Source of the DNA: Lithodes maja
Lineage: Eukaryota > Arthropoda > Malacostraca > Decapoda > Lithodidae
Length of the DNA: 64,000 nt
Assembly (NCBI GenBank): GCA_037953745.1
Contig: JBAKBP010006616.1
Coordinates: 1 to 64,000 of the forward strand
Reading direction: 5' to 3'
Part shown: piece by piece, positions 32,098-44,201 of the stretch
Layout of the letters: each line of letters starts with the position of its first letter
How positions within the stretch are numbered: position 1 is the stretch's first letter
The notes under the pieces: generated by a model
The model's database searches: none
Seen by the model: only the letters and a program-made list of their open reading frames with translations
Told to the model about the DNA's origin: nothing
Made by a program: the position numbers and the translations under genes

Positions 32098-32626
32098 GAC
32101 ATCGCTTCTAAACAGAAAAAAAAACAGTTTATTGTCAGCCAGAATATGGTAGCCTACCGCAAATATTTCGTAATCGTACTGAAATAGGTCAACTAGGTAA
32201 TTCTAAGACGTTGGAAATCAAAGAAGTACTGCCGAAGAGCCTCCCAGTCGGCAGCGCCAATACAATACATAAAACATGGATATGTAAATATATAACCCCT
32301 AGCTAATATGAATTGCAAAAATAGTTAAGACAAGGTTAGGCGCTCTTGTATAAACAATAATAATTATACACAAAAATACACATTAATGTAGGCTACTGAG
32401 GGTCTCTCAAATATTTGAGTTTATCACGGATATATATGAATCTTATAAAGCGCACTTAGGAGTCTTTGCACATAGATATAAACAGGTCATGAAAGCACGT
32501 ACTTCTCAAAAGGAATTAGCATGAGTTGAATATATAACACAATAAATAGCGCTAGATTGCGTATCACTTTGTCATGGGGACGTGGAAAAGATAGGTGTCA
32601 CTGGGTTGAATTTATGTGTATCACTG
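32098..32626. other. AT-rich spacer, nothing recognised
   Basis: No ORF longer than background, no repeat shared with the rest of the window. Confidence 0.5.
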
Positions 32627-33044
32627 TGTTGTTGTTGTTGTTGTTGTTGTTCCCCAAGCTGCCTGGCCGAACAGCCCCAAGGCCCCGAGCAAGACCAAGG
32701 CCATAACCGAGCGCCCCCACAGAACCCTCCCAGCCGACCACAATAAAGCATGGGTGACCGAAGCCACTCCATGGCGGGGAGCTGAGGAGGGCGACAGAAA
32801 CGCCCGGGAAACCAAAGCCCCACCCAGGGCCCTGTGCCCCTCAGCAATTATGAAGAGAAAGCTGAAGGGCAAAGGAAAAAATGTGACGCTTTGGCTTCCA
32901 ATCTTGGTAGATTGGGAGGTCAATCCACGGAAGAGACGCCATCACTTGAGATCTAGAAAATATATAAGTAAAAGGAACAGTCAGAGTAAGCTATGGGTAT
33001 GGCAGAGATCGCTCAGTTCTCAGTCTGATAGACCAGCCCATCAC
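32627..33044 (-). mobile_element. Second copy of the (AAC)n-tailed retroposed repeat
   Basis: Reverse complement of about 27996-28399 with a longer tail (eight GTT units on the plus strand). It lacks the first 90 bp of the other copy, so it is 5'-truncated. No clear target duplication. ORFs across it are shared by chance through the repeat. Confidence 0.75.
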
Positions 33045-33050
33045 CTCTGA

Positions 33051-34456
33051 ATGTTGACATGAATGTTGTGTTCCTCCCGTGTACACACATGGTGACCTGT
33101 ACCTTCTATGCTCTGGCCATCACTCAGTGTCACTACAAATCAGCGATATGAAGAAGTTTAGCGGGGAGTGTTTGGTCTGCGAAAAAGAAAAAAAATGGTA
33201 GCCTATTCTTGAAAATATTTTACTCCACTGTGAATACTACCAGCAGCTGAGGATTACAAGTAAACTATCTGAAAGACCATATACAGAAAATGAATTTTAA
33301 GAATTGTTATTCAAAGTTAACGAAATACAGTAGGCCTGTTATGACGGGTTGTAATATTTACAACTCATGATATAGTCTACAAAAATCCAATTATGGACTT
33401 ATAGACCTTATAATAGCCCGACAGGGTTACACCGAACACAGTCTTACTAGCACAAAATAGGTATTCAATCAGGATCATGCAGAACTCAATGACAACACAT
33501 GTAGACATGTAAATGGTATATTAATTCAGATAAAGTCTATCTTGAGGAGTCATAGATCATCTCAACATAATCATTTATATTCCCAACTCTCGAATATAGA
33601 TTCGTAGTCAGGGATGACTTCTGATCTGAAATAATAACAAGAATAACACGCAAAGAATAATGGTATATATATACTGAGAATTGCTCAGAGACAAATGTGG
33701 TTAAGAATCTCAGTTAATCAAATGGCAACAAAGGTGAAACATGAACATAGTAATAATCGACATTAATAATAACAATCGAAACGAGTCGAGTGTCTTACGT
33801 GATTGATTAACAAACAAAGAAACAATTAAAATCTCAAGCTGAGAGACATGGGGGGAATTGAGAACAAAATAAATGCCCAGCTTGACTAGGCGAGTCACAC
33901 GACTGAGGGTCGCATTACAGGTTGGTCGCGGTAGAATCAAGTGGCCCTCCTACTAAAACAGAGGGAGAAGGGTCATGTACTGTAGCCTACTGAGGTGTTG
34001 AACATTAAATTCAAAGTTTATGCAACTAGGAGAGTAGTATCAATTATATCACTCTGAAAGTGGTGGCAACTATGTTTTAATTTAAGGTACACAAGATTAG
34101 TTTGGAAGAATAATTAATGTGATTTCCAATGAATATCTTATTGCCTATTCACGTCAACGATCGTATGTAAGAAATAACGAAACGAGCCGAGGAATTCAGA
34201 TATAAAAAGGCGTATAATTATGAATTAATTAAAGAATAATTCTAATTACTTACACAAGAGAATAGAATATAAGTAACTAAATGAAGTTAGTCAACAAATG
34301 CTCTGCTTAGGATTACTAGCGTCAAAGAATAATTAAATATGATATTAATTAAACAAAAGAAAGAGGGCGCATACGACGATGTTATGCTAAAGAAATACTA
34401 ATATCAGTATTCTTAAGATATCTGAATGAATTAACAGTCTTGCAATAAACATATAG
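33051..34456. other. AT-rich DNA without genes
   Basis: No coding frame, no repeat recognised apart from short TA runs (about 33664). Confidence 0.5.
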
Positions 34457-34741
34457 GCTACACTAGATAAAATACCCCAAAAAGGGACTTCCCCCACCAA
34501 CCTCCCAACCAACAACCCAGTGGTAATTCCGCAAGAACCAGAGCAAAAATCAACCGGGACGAAAGGACCCAACAGCAAGAAGGGAAAGTGGGACGCTCCC
34601 GCAAGATCAAAGGAAGCCGCCAACCCTGTCAGTCAACAGAGGAGCGCACGACTGGACCAGGGGACCGACCCCAACACGGCCGGAAAGAAAAAGGCTCCAA
34701 AGGCACGTAGACCAAAAATGGTGGATCCCCAACCTTTTTAA
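34457..34741 (+). other. Open stretch of GC-rich low-complexity coding-like sequence
   Basis: A frame of 94 codons without an ATG, opening right after a TAG and an AG that could be a splice acceptor. It ends in TAA at 34739-34741. Composition is Pro/Lys/Gln/Thr/Ala-rich and the base composition differs sharply from the AT-rich sequence before it. No family recognised. It could be a terminal exon, the end of a transposon gag-like protein, or chance. Confidence 0.2.
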
Positions 34742-34765
34742 CATTCACAACACTCACATACCAAA

Positions 34766-35690
34766 CCCATGCTCAGCTGTCCTTTTTCTGTTGTAGTAAC
34801 TAAGTATAGATAAGTGCCCCCATGCTCAGTTGCCCCCCTTGCCTTGTTCTATTAGTAACTAAGTGTATATATAATATTAACCGGAGTATGCCACCTGTAT
34901 TGATGCGACATAGCGGCACTGTCCTTGTGTCGTATTGTGCCACGTGCATACCAACCCGGGTTCATCATCTTATTAGGACGACGTCTATAATGCCGTCGTT
35001 TATGCATGTATTCACTCCTTAGGGTAACTATCTGTTATCCACGATGTTTCTCTTTTCCACTTAACTCCGCATGTTACACGCCTATTAAAAACCCAGTCTT
35101 CTAAAATACAAACCACATGATTTTCCTCCTGGACATTCCTGATGTACCAACTAAGTATGTATTTCATGAGATAACCACCTTGTGGGTTATAGTACTTTCA
35201 TTTGTGTAGGTGCGAAGGCGAGCTCAAAACACCTTCGATTTCCAGTCCACAACGAGCCCGATCATGATTATGTCACCCCTATAATTAATTATGTAACCCA
35301 CATACCCCCCCTTGCTCAGCTGTTCCTTTCTTCTGTAGTAACTAGATATATATATAGATATGTGCCCCGTGCTCAGTTGCCCCCTTGCCTTGTTTTTTAG
35401 TAACTAAGTGTATATATAATATTAACCAGAGTATGCCACCTGTATTGATGCAACATAGCGGCACTGTCCTTGTGTCGAATCGTATTCCGTGCATTCCAAC
35501 CAAGTCCCATTCACCTTAAGTTGACAACAACTAATACCGTCCTTCATGCATGTATTTCAGTCCTTAGGGTAATTATCTTCTATCTGCCATGTTATTCCTC
35601 TCTTCCATTTACTTTTCCACAATTGTTACACGTCTCCCAATCACCACCTCCTAATCCACAATCCACATTACTCTGTTTTGCTTCGTGACC
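34766..35690. repeat. Tandem duplication of a 545-bp C-rich segment
   Basis: The two halves share the order GCTCAGCTGT, GCTCAGTTGCCCCC, TAACTAAGTGTATATATAAT, GAGTATGCCACCTGTATTGATG, CATAGCGGCACTGTCCTTGTGTCG and TCCTTAGGGTAA. The offset is 545 between GAGTATGCC landmarks (34883 and 35428). A third GCTCAGTGGTCACC fragment follows at about 35694. Moderate divergence, no ORF. Confidence 0.65.
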
Positions 35691-36851
35691 CCATGCTCAG
35701 TGGTCACCTGTTTTGTGGGTCACCCTGTCTTTTGCTCCTTCATGCCCCGCTGCACACGCCACCCTACCTGTTCGATCGTAGGGGAATGCCACCCCTATGT
35801 CCAGCGCATTAAGGGTCACGACCCTAGGTCACGAGCGGCGCGGCGCCTAGCCTCAAACCACCCCCTTTCCAATATCCAACCCCCCACCTGTAAAGACGCC
35901 CAGATGAATGTTCTAACATGCCGATCCCGTTCATTTCCTCACCCCAATAAATAGCAGATAAAGACTCATTCTTGTAACCCCATTTACTACCCTCTAACTT
36001 ACTAGCCCAACTCACAACCTGAACCAGGAGGGCGGACGGAGCGAGGCTACAGCAGCCAACCTCTCACCCCTAAGAAGTCGACGGTTCCGCCTGACTTGCA
36101 TTTTCACGAAAACTACTATTATGAGCCCCATGAGTAATCCTAGTAAGTAAAAACTAGAACCCAGGATCAACCCTCCCTAGGAGTATCACTCTTGACACCA
36201 CCACATCATAAGAAAACCCCATTAGCGTAGAGAATCCCATATATACATATTTAAGGAGTGGCATGCCCCCCCAACCCCAAAGGGACACCCCCAACCCCCG
36301 CGGACATACATGACCCACACGTAGCCAACAACTTCTTGCCAGACACCAGGTGAATTTCTAACAGGTGATGAACTAGCCCTCTAAATACCTATCCAAATAC
36401 CATCCTATCCCATCCTTAACCAAAACCAAAATCTTCCTTATCCCATCCTAGATTACGAATAGCATGTCAGCTAGACCAGAGAAGGATATTTAGGTGAATT
36501 GATGAATAATACCTCCCAGCCTATTCATGTAGTGTGCCAGTAAAGTAGTCCCTATGAACCTTCACCAAATCCGCCTAAATAACTCTACTAGTATCTCATA
36601 CTAGAGTTAAGATATCCACAATCATAAATCAGATCACAAGTTACTTACCGCCACATTAAAGACCCCCCTCCCTAACCCCCTAAGTTCACCAGAATAAATT
36701 AACTACTTCATAGCATTGACATCCAATACTTCTAGAACATTCCTGAAGCTTCCTTGACCTGCCTATAAATAAGACCCAGAGACAACAGTCGGGCAGTTGA
36801 ATATTAGAGCTCAAAGCAATGGTTGACCGCATTGTGTTGTCATCTAGTGTT
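35691..36851. other. C-rich, G-poor DNA without genes
   Basis: Plus strand strongly enriched in C and A. No coding frame. I looked for mitochondrial-like genes and found none. Confidence 0.45.
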
Positions 36852-36866
36852 CCCCCCCCCCCCCCC
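36852..36866. repeat. C15 homopolymer
   Basis: Run of 15 C's. Length may be affected by sequencing. Confidence 0.8.
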
Positions 36867-39800
36867 TTCAAGATTCGAGATAACTTCGGCGTTCCGTGAT
36901 CTGTGCAACTCTGTGAGGAAGTGAATTTAAGCTTTTTATGAATATATTATTGCGTTCGGGACTGCCGGCAGTAATATTATATTGGTAAACAACCGATTCA
37001 CCCATTTTTGATTGTTTCCTGAACGTCTGGTAGTGCCCCCTCTACTACTTAAGTTCATGAATAATCATAACTCATAACTGATCTAAGGCAGAAAGATCGT
37101 TATGTTAGAAGGGATTATGTGAGCAACCTAATAGAGGATTCTGCAAGCATAACTCCTTGGCAACAATTGACTGTAGGCAATATTAGCATTGTTGACAAAA
37201 AGGCGAAAAGCCGCCCGCGTTCCTTGAACCTCTTCTACATATTGGGACGTCATCACGGCTACGCAAAAAGCCCATCTGTAAACCTTCTCTACACTCCCGG
37301 ACAACTTGGACGGCCCCGGAGCTGCTGTTAACCCCCGACACCACGGAGACAAGATAACCAGGAAAACTCGATCAGTGTTAACTCGCAAAGTACCAAATTA
37401 CGGTACCATTAGCTCAACCAGCCAGTGTATGCATTTATGTATCAATCTCTCTTATGTTAGGAAGCAAGTGATTTATTATGCTAGTATGTATTAACATATA
37501 TCAGTGAAATATAGTTTAGGCGAACTGACTCCCGTAATTATTCTTGCCATCAGGTTTTACCTCGCCAAAGAAATAAGTCCACATTAGGACTACGGCTCGA
37601 GCAAAAGCAATTTTGAAAGAAGTGATTGTGACTCCACCAGAAACCTGATTCGCCCCTCACTGATATTTTTCGGTCTAAAGTGTTACCTAAACAGCCAAAT
37701 ATACTAGACCAGTGCAACTAGCTACAGTTATCCCTTTACGTTAATTCTTGGGCTATAACCATATTACCTATACCTTCATCCTAGATTGAGAGTCATATTA
37801 CCAGAGAGTTAATACAGCGAGATACCTAACCCGCGTGATTCGTGTACTCTAATATCTTACAAATAAGGTGATCAGAAGCATAATACCTGAACGTTGGAAG
37901 TGGGAAGTGAACCTCCATCCAAATCCGCGAGAAGTGCTAGAGATTGTAAAAAGTCCAAAACTACGTATCTGACTTATTCAATTTACCATTGTTTCAAGTG
38001 CACATATAACCATTATTCTACCTAGTGTTTTTTGGAGAATAAAGCTGCATTATAAACCATTACTGTGATGTTATTTATACCATCGGTTGATTCTATTGTG
38101 TACTGTGCGTGAAGTCCTATATACCCAATCTTGCAGAACTCACCTATACCAAGTTAATCCTGTATAAAAGCAGGGCATAACACTAGAATAATCGGTGTAT
38201 GGTAAGTGATGTGAAATTAAGCAACAGAATCTATGCAAAGCTGGAATTCCTAAGCACGAAGAATCAGAATTACTTACATCGGTAATCAAATGAACGTCAA
38301 TATGAATTCATAAAATAATTACAAAGGCGATTATATAATCGAACGTAATCAAGTAACAGGGGGAGATAGGTTTTTACTGTAATAATATTATGTGCGAGTA
38401 AATTCGTTATAAAATTGGGCGTAGGTTCTAGGTAGAATCAATTATGAAGGGAAATCAGATCACGAAATACGTCAATTATGAAGGGATCGAATCAGATAAC
38501 GAAATACACGTCGACCTCAACTCACAAAATTCATAACAGAATACATATATAGAAAGATCTGCGACCGTGTGGCAAAAGGAATAACTGAACACAACTATGT
38601 AACGTATGCGTAAGGCGTTTGATATGAATTGAATCACTATCACAGGTTTAAGACTTATACACAGTTTTAACACAAGGAGAACGTATAAGTTTTAGAATGA
38701 TTAACACTGATACACAATTAAAGATCTTGGGCACAGATCTCAGAGATAATTAGCACAACACAGTTCACATATCTTAATTTACCTTGACAACAATAACACA
38801 ACAAAAAGACACACAGAACTTAGGGAATGTTTGGAGGGCTGATGAAGAGAGTGCGGGGCTGGCCGGCTTGGAGTATAAATCCTAGGGGCAGCGCTTCAGG
38901 GGGGCAGGGCGTGGCTCGAACAGGACGATAGGGCACTTTAGGGCAGGGCACTCTCTGGGGGCAGGGCAGGTGCAAGCTACACAGTTGCAGCTACTCAGCA
39001 CCTATAGGTAGGACTGGAGTAGTAGGGTCGTGTATTTTGCATACTTTTCCACAATTTACGTGAGATAATATGCGGCCTTTTCCTCGACTCCCGTGGACAG
39101 GTCTTCGAGATTAGAGGGATATAGTGAAATCGTTGTGATGAAGTTGTGAGGTAATAACTTATTGTAGGTATAAGCCTACCTAGTGGTGGTTTGCATGAAT
39201 ACATATGTGCTAGGTAGTTCAATAATTACTTAAAACCTAGTTACTTAATCCAATAAGGGAGAAATGGGATGAATATGGACTTGTCTATGAGTTACATTCC
39301 TAAACAAACCTTGATATAGCTTACTTAATAGTTGTTCTTGGTCGAGGTTTATTGGATCTGATCCGCCACAATGTGTCCTCTCGCTTATATCCATTTCCGT
39401 CGGTTGATTCCAGGCCGTTGATGTTCTATTTGCATAACTACTTCTTCTGTGTCTTCCATAGCTGGGAGCTGAGGACATGTACGTAGCCCGTGCCGGCACC
39501 GGGCTACGAGGGGCGTCGTCCGAGCAGGTGGCTGATTAGTGGGAGGGGCCTCCCACCTGTGGCTGTCATAGAAAACGGTGGAACAGGGGTCGCTCTAGTA
39601 TTTGTCCAGCGGCTAGGGCATGGGACAATTGGGGTGTCTCTGCTATTTCTTGTCTTGATTATGGGGTCTTGGAGTTGCAGACTGGCTAATCTGTAATTAT
39701 TATTTGGGTGGCTTGTCTTTAGACCCGTCATCTCAACTTCTCAAGGCCTATACAGTACAAGAGATGAAACCGTGAAACGTATAATACATAGAATGTGGAT

Positions 39801-40260
39801 ACAAAAAATGCCAATAGGGGAGGCCATTGAAAAGATCATCCTCCCCCAAAAACACAAGACCAGCCAAATTTCCCAAAAGTTAATAATTATATTGGTATAA
39901 ATTGACATTGCTTATGCTAATAAAAAATACAAATAAAATATGTCTATAAACTCTATATTAAAAAGAAATCGATCAGGTAAGCAAAATTAAATTTTAAAGG
40001 GCTGTGCGACTCACCCAATGTTACCAATTAAGCTACTTTCTTGCTAGATCTAGCGACATTTTTACTTCGATTAAGCAACATTTGTTTGCAACTAAAGACA
40101 CGGATTCTAGTGGTAATCTAGATATTCGAGTCATTTGTATCGACATTCTAGAGTTTGGGCATCATTTTACGAATGTTTGGCTATCTAGAGACCTACTATA
40201 CAAAAAAATAACGCCCTTTTAGAACGGATCTAGCGCTAATTTGTCTTGAGTAAATTTATT
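36867..40260. other. Gene-free region with minor local repeats
   Basis: AT-rich, no supported ORF. Contents seen: a 34-bp tandem duplication (TCAATTATGAAGGGA...GAAATAC, 38438-38508), GGGCAGGG repeats at 38898-38970, a hairpin at 39483-39507 and the palindrome GCTAGATCTAGC at 40043-40054. Confidence 0.45.
39483..39507. other. Perfect 8-bp stem hairpin
   Basis: GTAGCCCG and CGGGCTAC flank the loop TGCCGGCAC. Function unknown. Confidence 0.5.
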
Positions 40261-40669
40261 TTTTTATTTTAGGAATAGTGACAAGTTGACAACAGTGACC
40301 AGTCACCCCTGTCTTGTTGTGTACACTACGGCCGTCTTCTTTCTTCGGTGTGTGTTTACTTGAATCTCGTGTGCCTTTGTTGAAGCTACCGTGGAAGCGG
40401 AAATAAGAAGAGAAAGGCGAGAATTAAGTGGATTTATTGGCGACGGAGATGCTGCTGACGCTGTGGGTCTGGTAGAAGCTGCCATGCAAGTTTCGGGCGG
40501 GTGGTGGACGGCGACACTTCTCTTCTCTACTGGCGTGAGCTCTTCCTTAATCTTAGCTCTTCCTTAATCTTAGCATTTTTCTCTTCGGATGTACCCCACC
40601 TTCCACTGCCTGTATGTTTGTGAGTAAGGGGTGGGTGACCTTAGTGGGAGGTGGTGGGATTTGGGAACG

Positions 40670-42451
40670 ATGACGAAGCAGGGAGGAGTGAAAAAGGTGA
40701 TAAAGGGGAAGAGAGGGGTGAGCAGGGACTCTGCACAAGCAGGTAGGTCTAGGAGGAGGGATGGTATCGTAACAAGGGGGGAAGAAAGAGGAGGGGAGGA
40801 AGCTGAGGAAAGAAATGGGGTAGAGACCGATGAAGAGCAAGAGGCAGAGGTGCTAGATGACGATAGTATGATACAATGTGAGAAATGTGAATGTTGGGTG
40901 GAAGCGACGAAGATGGATGCAGAAGGCAAAAGAAGGGATAGTATTGAGAAAAAGGGAATGCTGTGCAGGATGTGCCTATTAATTACAGTGGAAGTTTTGA
41001 AGGAAAGACTGGAAGGGGTAATGAATAGGTTCAGAGATCAGGTAGTAGTAACAGAGAGGTTATTAAAGGTGTGGGAGAGTAGCAAGGATAAGAACCGAGG
41101 GGATAACGACATAGAAGCAGATCAAGACACAGGAAATGAAGGATCTGAAAATGGGGAGGGAAGCGGAGAGGAGACCACAGAGAGTCAGAGAGCAGAAGAT
41201 GTAACAAAAGATGTGGAAGTAGGAACCAGAGTGAGAGAGGAAATAAGCACAGAGATATATGAAAGTGAGAGAGAGGACATAAGTGAGGGGAGGATTGGGG
41301 AGCAAATAAGAAGAATAGATGAGGCATGCGAGAAAGAAACAAAACAGCAAAGATGGCAGGTGACGAGAAAGGGAAGGGTCGTGAAGGAGACGCAGGAAAG
41401 TGAAAGGGGCGAAAACATGGGAGAATGGGAAGAATGGTCGAATGCATTTCTGGGAAGCCAAATAACGAGTCAAGGGTCACTAAAGAACAGGGAAAAGAAG
41501 GAAGGGCTAAATGAGCAGAACGTTGGGGATGGAGTTGGAAAAGAAAGAGAGGAGGGAGAGCTGAGCTTGACAGATATGGACGAAGAGGGAAGTGAAATAG
41601 ACTGCATAGAAGAGCGGAGAAGGGATAAACAAAGAGAGAGGAAGGTAGAAAGGGAGGGAAGTAAAAGTAGGAGGGAAGAGGTACGTAGAGTACAGGTAAA
41701 CACAAGACCCAGGGGTAAGAGGGAGGATGGGGAGAGAAGGAGCAGTGGGAGAACACAAGTAGAGCCCGAAAAAGGGAAGAGTAGGAGCGTAAGGGAGGCG
41801 GAAACAAGGGAGAGGACAGTAGAAACGAGTGCGGTGAGGGGGACAAATAAAATAGGAGGAAGCGGGAATAATAAGAGGGAAAGAAGGCTGAAGAAAACAG
41901 TGATATGTGGAGATAGCACCTTCAGGAATATGGGAAGGATTTTAGATAACTCGGAAAGGGAAGTAGTTAGCCTAAGAAGGGCAGGAATATGGGAGGTAAT
42001 GAAGCAGGCAAGAAACATAAATTTTGAGGGGGGGGAAGGAACCTTAGTAATACAGGGAGGGGGAAATGGTCTGGAGATGCAAGGAGTGAGGGGAACAATG
42101 GCAGAGATTGAAGAAGGATTAAGGGAAATAAGAAAGAAAGAAAAGAGAGTGAACATAGTAATGGTGGGAATCCTGAGGAGGCCCAAAGAGAGCTGGAGTT
42201 ATGAGAAGGTAAGGATTGCGACAAATGATGAGATTAAGGAGCTTACAAAGTGCATGAACTCTGTGCTAAAGGAAAAGGGGATTAAAGGATTTAGTTTCCT
42301 AGATTTGGACAGAGAGGTGGATTCTGGGAGTTTTGAAGAAGATGGGTGGCACCTAAAAAGGGAGGAGGAAAGACATATAGCAGAGAGGATAGAGGAGATT
42401 GTTAGACGAGAAGAGAGGTGGTCGGCACGGGAGAAGAACAAAGTAGATTGA
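40670..42451 (+). CDS. LINE ORF1: zinc-finger and SGNH-like protein, purine-biased
   Basis: 593 aa from ATG 40670, ending TGA 42449-42451. Near the N-terminus CEKCECW...CRMCL suggests a PHD/treble-clef-type metal site. A long Glu/Arg/Lys-rich middle part (about 130-410) is probably disordered or coiled. The C-terminal 190 residues hold an SGNH-hydrolase-like pattern: ICGDST (block I), IQGGGNGLE (block III-like) and EDGWHLKREEERHIAERI (terminal Asp-x-x-His block). The combination parallels ORF1 of esterase-type LINEs. ORF2 follows 60 bases downstream. Codon use is extreme: the coding strand is mostly A and G. Confidence 0.75.
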   Translation: MTKQGGVKKVIKGKRGVSRDSAQAGRSRRRDGIVTRGEERGGEEAEERNGVETDEEQEAEVLDDDSMIQCEKCECWVEATKMDAEGKRRDSIEKKGMLCRMCLLITVEVLKERLEGVMNRFRDQVVVTERLLKVWESSKDKNRGDNDIEADQDTGNEGSENGEGSGEETTESQRAEDVTKDVEVGTRVREEISTEIYESEREDISEGRIGEQIRRIDEACEKETKQQRWQVTRKGRVVKETQESERGENMGEWEEWSNAFLGSQITSQGSLKNREKKEGLNEQNVGDGVGKEREEGELSLTDMDEEGSEIDCIEERRRDKQRERKVEREGSKSRREEVRRVQVNTRPRGKREDGERRSSGRTQVEPEKGKSRSVREAETRERTVETSAVRGTNKIGGSGNNKRERRLKKTVICGDSTFRNMGRILDNSEREVVSLRRAGIWEVMKQARNINFEGGEGTLVIQGGGNGLEMQGVRGTMAEIEEGLREIRKKEKRVNIVMVGILRRPKESWSYEKVRIATNDEIKELTKCMNSVLKEKGIKGFSFLDLDREVDSGSFEEDGWHLKREEERHIAERIEEIVRREERWSAREKNKVD

Positions 42452-42511
42452 CTATCAACGAATAAGGGAGAGGAAAGGGAGGAGGAAGTAGGGGCAGAGG
42501 GAGGAGAAGGG

Positions 42512-43748
42512 ATGGAAAATGAAGGAGCAGGAGATACAATACAGGGGGGAAAGGGTAGAGGAAAAAAGAGGGAGATAGGGGGGGATAGTCTTGGAAGAAA
42601 GGAGATTATAGACAGTAGTGCGAAGAATAGGGAAAAAAATGGGAGTGGAGGAGTAGTAAAGGAAACAAATAAGGAGTCAGGGGGAGTAGAAGAGGAAAGG
42701 AAGGGGGGGAGACAGGAATGTAGGAGGAAGAAGAAAAAGAAACAAGAATTCCATGGAGAGGATATGGGGGAAATAATAATTGGGTGTGTGAATGTTAATG
42801 GATGGAGGCCGGGAATGATGGAGGAAATAGAGAGAGAAGCAGAGGAAGGAAGGTTGAATATTTGTGGAATAGTAGAAACAAAATTGAAGGGGAAGATAGA
42901 ATGGGGAGGGGAGAAGTATGAAGTAATAGGGAAAGGAAGAGAGAAAACACAGAAAAAGGGTGGAGGAGTCGCAGTGGTGGTAGAAAAAGAAAAATGGGAA
43001 GTTGAACAGGTGAACTTGGGGGAAGGGGAAGACCAGGAGGACATACTAGTAGTGAGGGTGGAAGGGAAAGGGGAAATGAAAAGAGCTAATTTTATGCTGA
43101 TTATATGCTATATGACGGTAGAGGGAGGGCTGAGAGAGAGGGAGGAAAATCGGAGAAAATACGAAGTAATAAGGGCTGTGATGAGAGGAAACGAAGATGA
43201 AATCATAATAATGGGGGATATGAATGCTCACACAGGAATCTTAGGGGAACAAATCAATAGGAATGGGAAGTTATTGTTAGACCTATGTGAGGATGAGCAG
43301 TTAGAAAATTTGAATATGGTAGAGGCGGAGGGGAAAGTAACATGGAGAGGAAGAGAAGGGAGGAGGTCAGCTATTGATTATATATTAGTGAACAGGAAAG
43401 CAGGAGAGAGAGTGATAGAAATGGTAGTGGATGAAGAAAGAAACTTTGAAATAAACAGTGACCATAACCTGCTGAAACTAAGATACAGCATAAAGTCTCA
43501 CAAGGAGAAGATAGAGAAGTGTAGAGAGGCTAGTAAGCCAGAAAGATGGAAAATGAAGGAGGCGGAGTGGGGGAGGTTTAGGGAGGAAATAGGGAATATG
43601 GATATAGATGAAGTAGGGGGAGGGAGTGCAATGCAAATTGATAAGAGGATAGAGAGGGAAATAAATAAGGTAGCAGAGAGAGTGTTAGAGAAGGAGAAAA
43701 TAGGGAGGAAAGGTAGAGGAATGAAAGGATGGTGGAATACAGACATTA
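42512..43748 (+). pseudogene. LINE ORF2 first part: endonuclease, split by MITE
   Basis: Starts at ATG 42512. Lys/Glu/Gly-rich leader, then an endonuclease with VNVNGW, VETKL, GGGVAVVV, MGDMNAHTG, SAIDYILV and NSDHNLL, i.e. the full set of endonuclease motifs. The frame runs to the TTAA at 43746, where a 448-bp MITE begins. The remaining codons past it belong to the MITE. The other half resumes at 44200. Confidence 0.85.
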
Positions 43749-44201
43749 ACCCGTGGAGCCCCGGCTAGTTTTGTAATGTTTGCGCACCAGAACCCGGCCG
43801 GTTTTCAAAAAATGGTTTTATTCCAGAAACAATAGCGAATGGGTTAGGAATGAAGGAAAAACCACGAAAAACCGCTCAAAAAGCTTAAAAAATGGTCCTA
43901 CAGAGCCCCCGAAAACGGATTTTATAAGAGTAAAAAATTGAAGGCAATTATCCCAAAAAACCAGGTTATTGCGCGCTCGCGCGCACGCACGTGGACTTTG
44001 AGAGTTTTCAACCATCGGCACGGTTGCGTGGGATACGTACACAGTTCCCATACAAATCTGAGCCCTCTTGCGTGGCTACACCTGAGGTTACGGTCGGCGC
44101 AATTAGGGGAAATTAGGGTGACTCGCCAGGCGCGTCTCTGGGGCTGTGCGTTACATACATCGCCGACGCGCCAGGCGCGTCGCTGGGGCTGTACGGGTTA
44201 A
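43746..44201. mobile_element. piggyBac-type MITE inserted in LINE ORF2, TTAA duplication
   Basis: TTAA at 43746-43749 and 44198-44201 flank a 448-bp body with inverted ends CCCGTGGAGCCCCGGC (left) and, in reverse, CCCGTACAGCCCCAGC. The terminal motif resembles the right end of the piggyBac element at 60908 (TTAACCCTCCAGCCCCGG). An internal direct repeat GCCAGGCGCGTC.CTGGGGCTGT lies near the right end. No transposase. Confidence 0.85.

Noticed and set aside
34742..36850. Nuclear copy of mitochondrial DNA
   Set aside because: Strand skew suggested it, but no mitochondrial gene or rRNA block is recognisable.
39245..39499. 84-codon minus-strand ORF
   Set aside because: No start context, no domain and no supporting neighbours; length is within chance.
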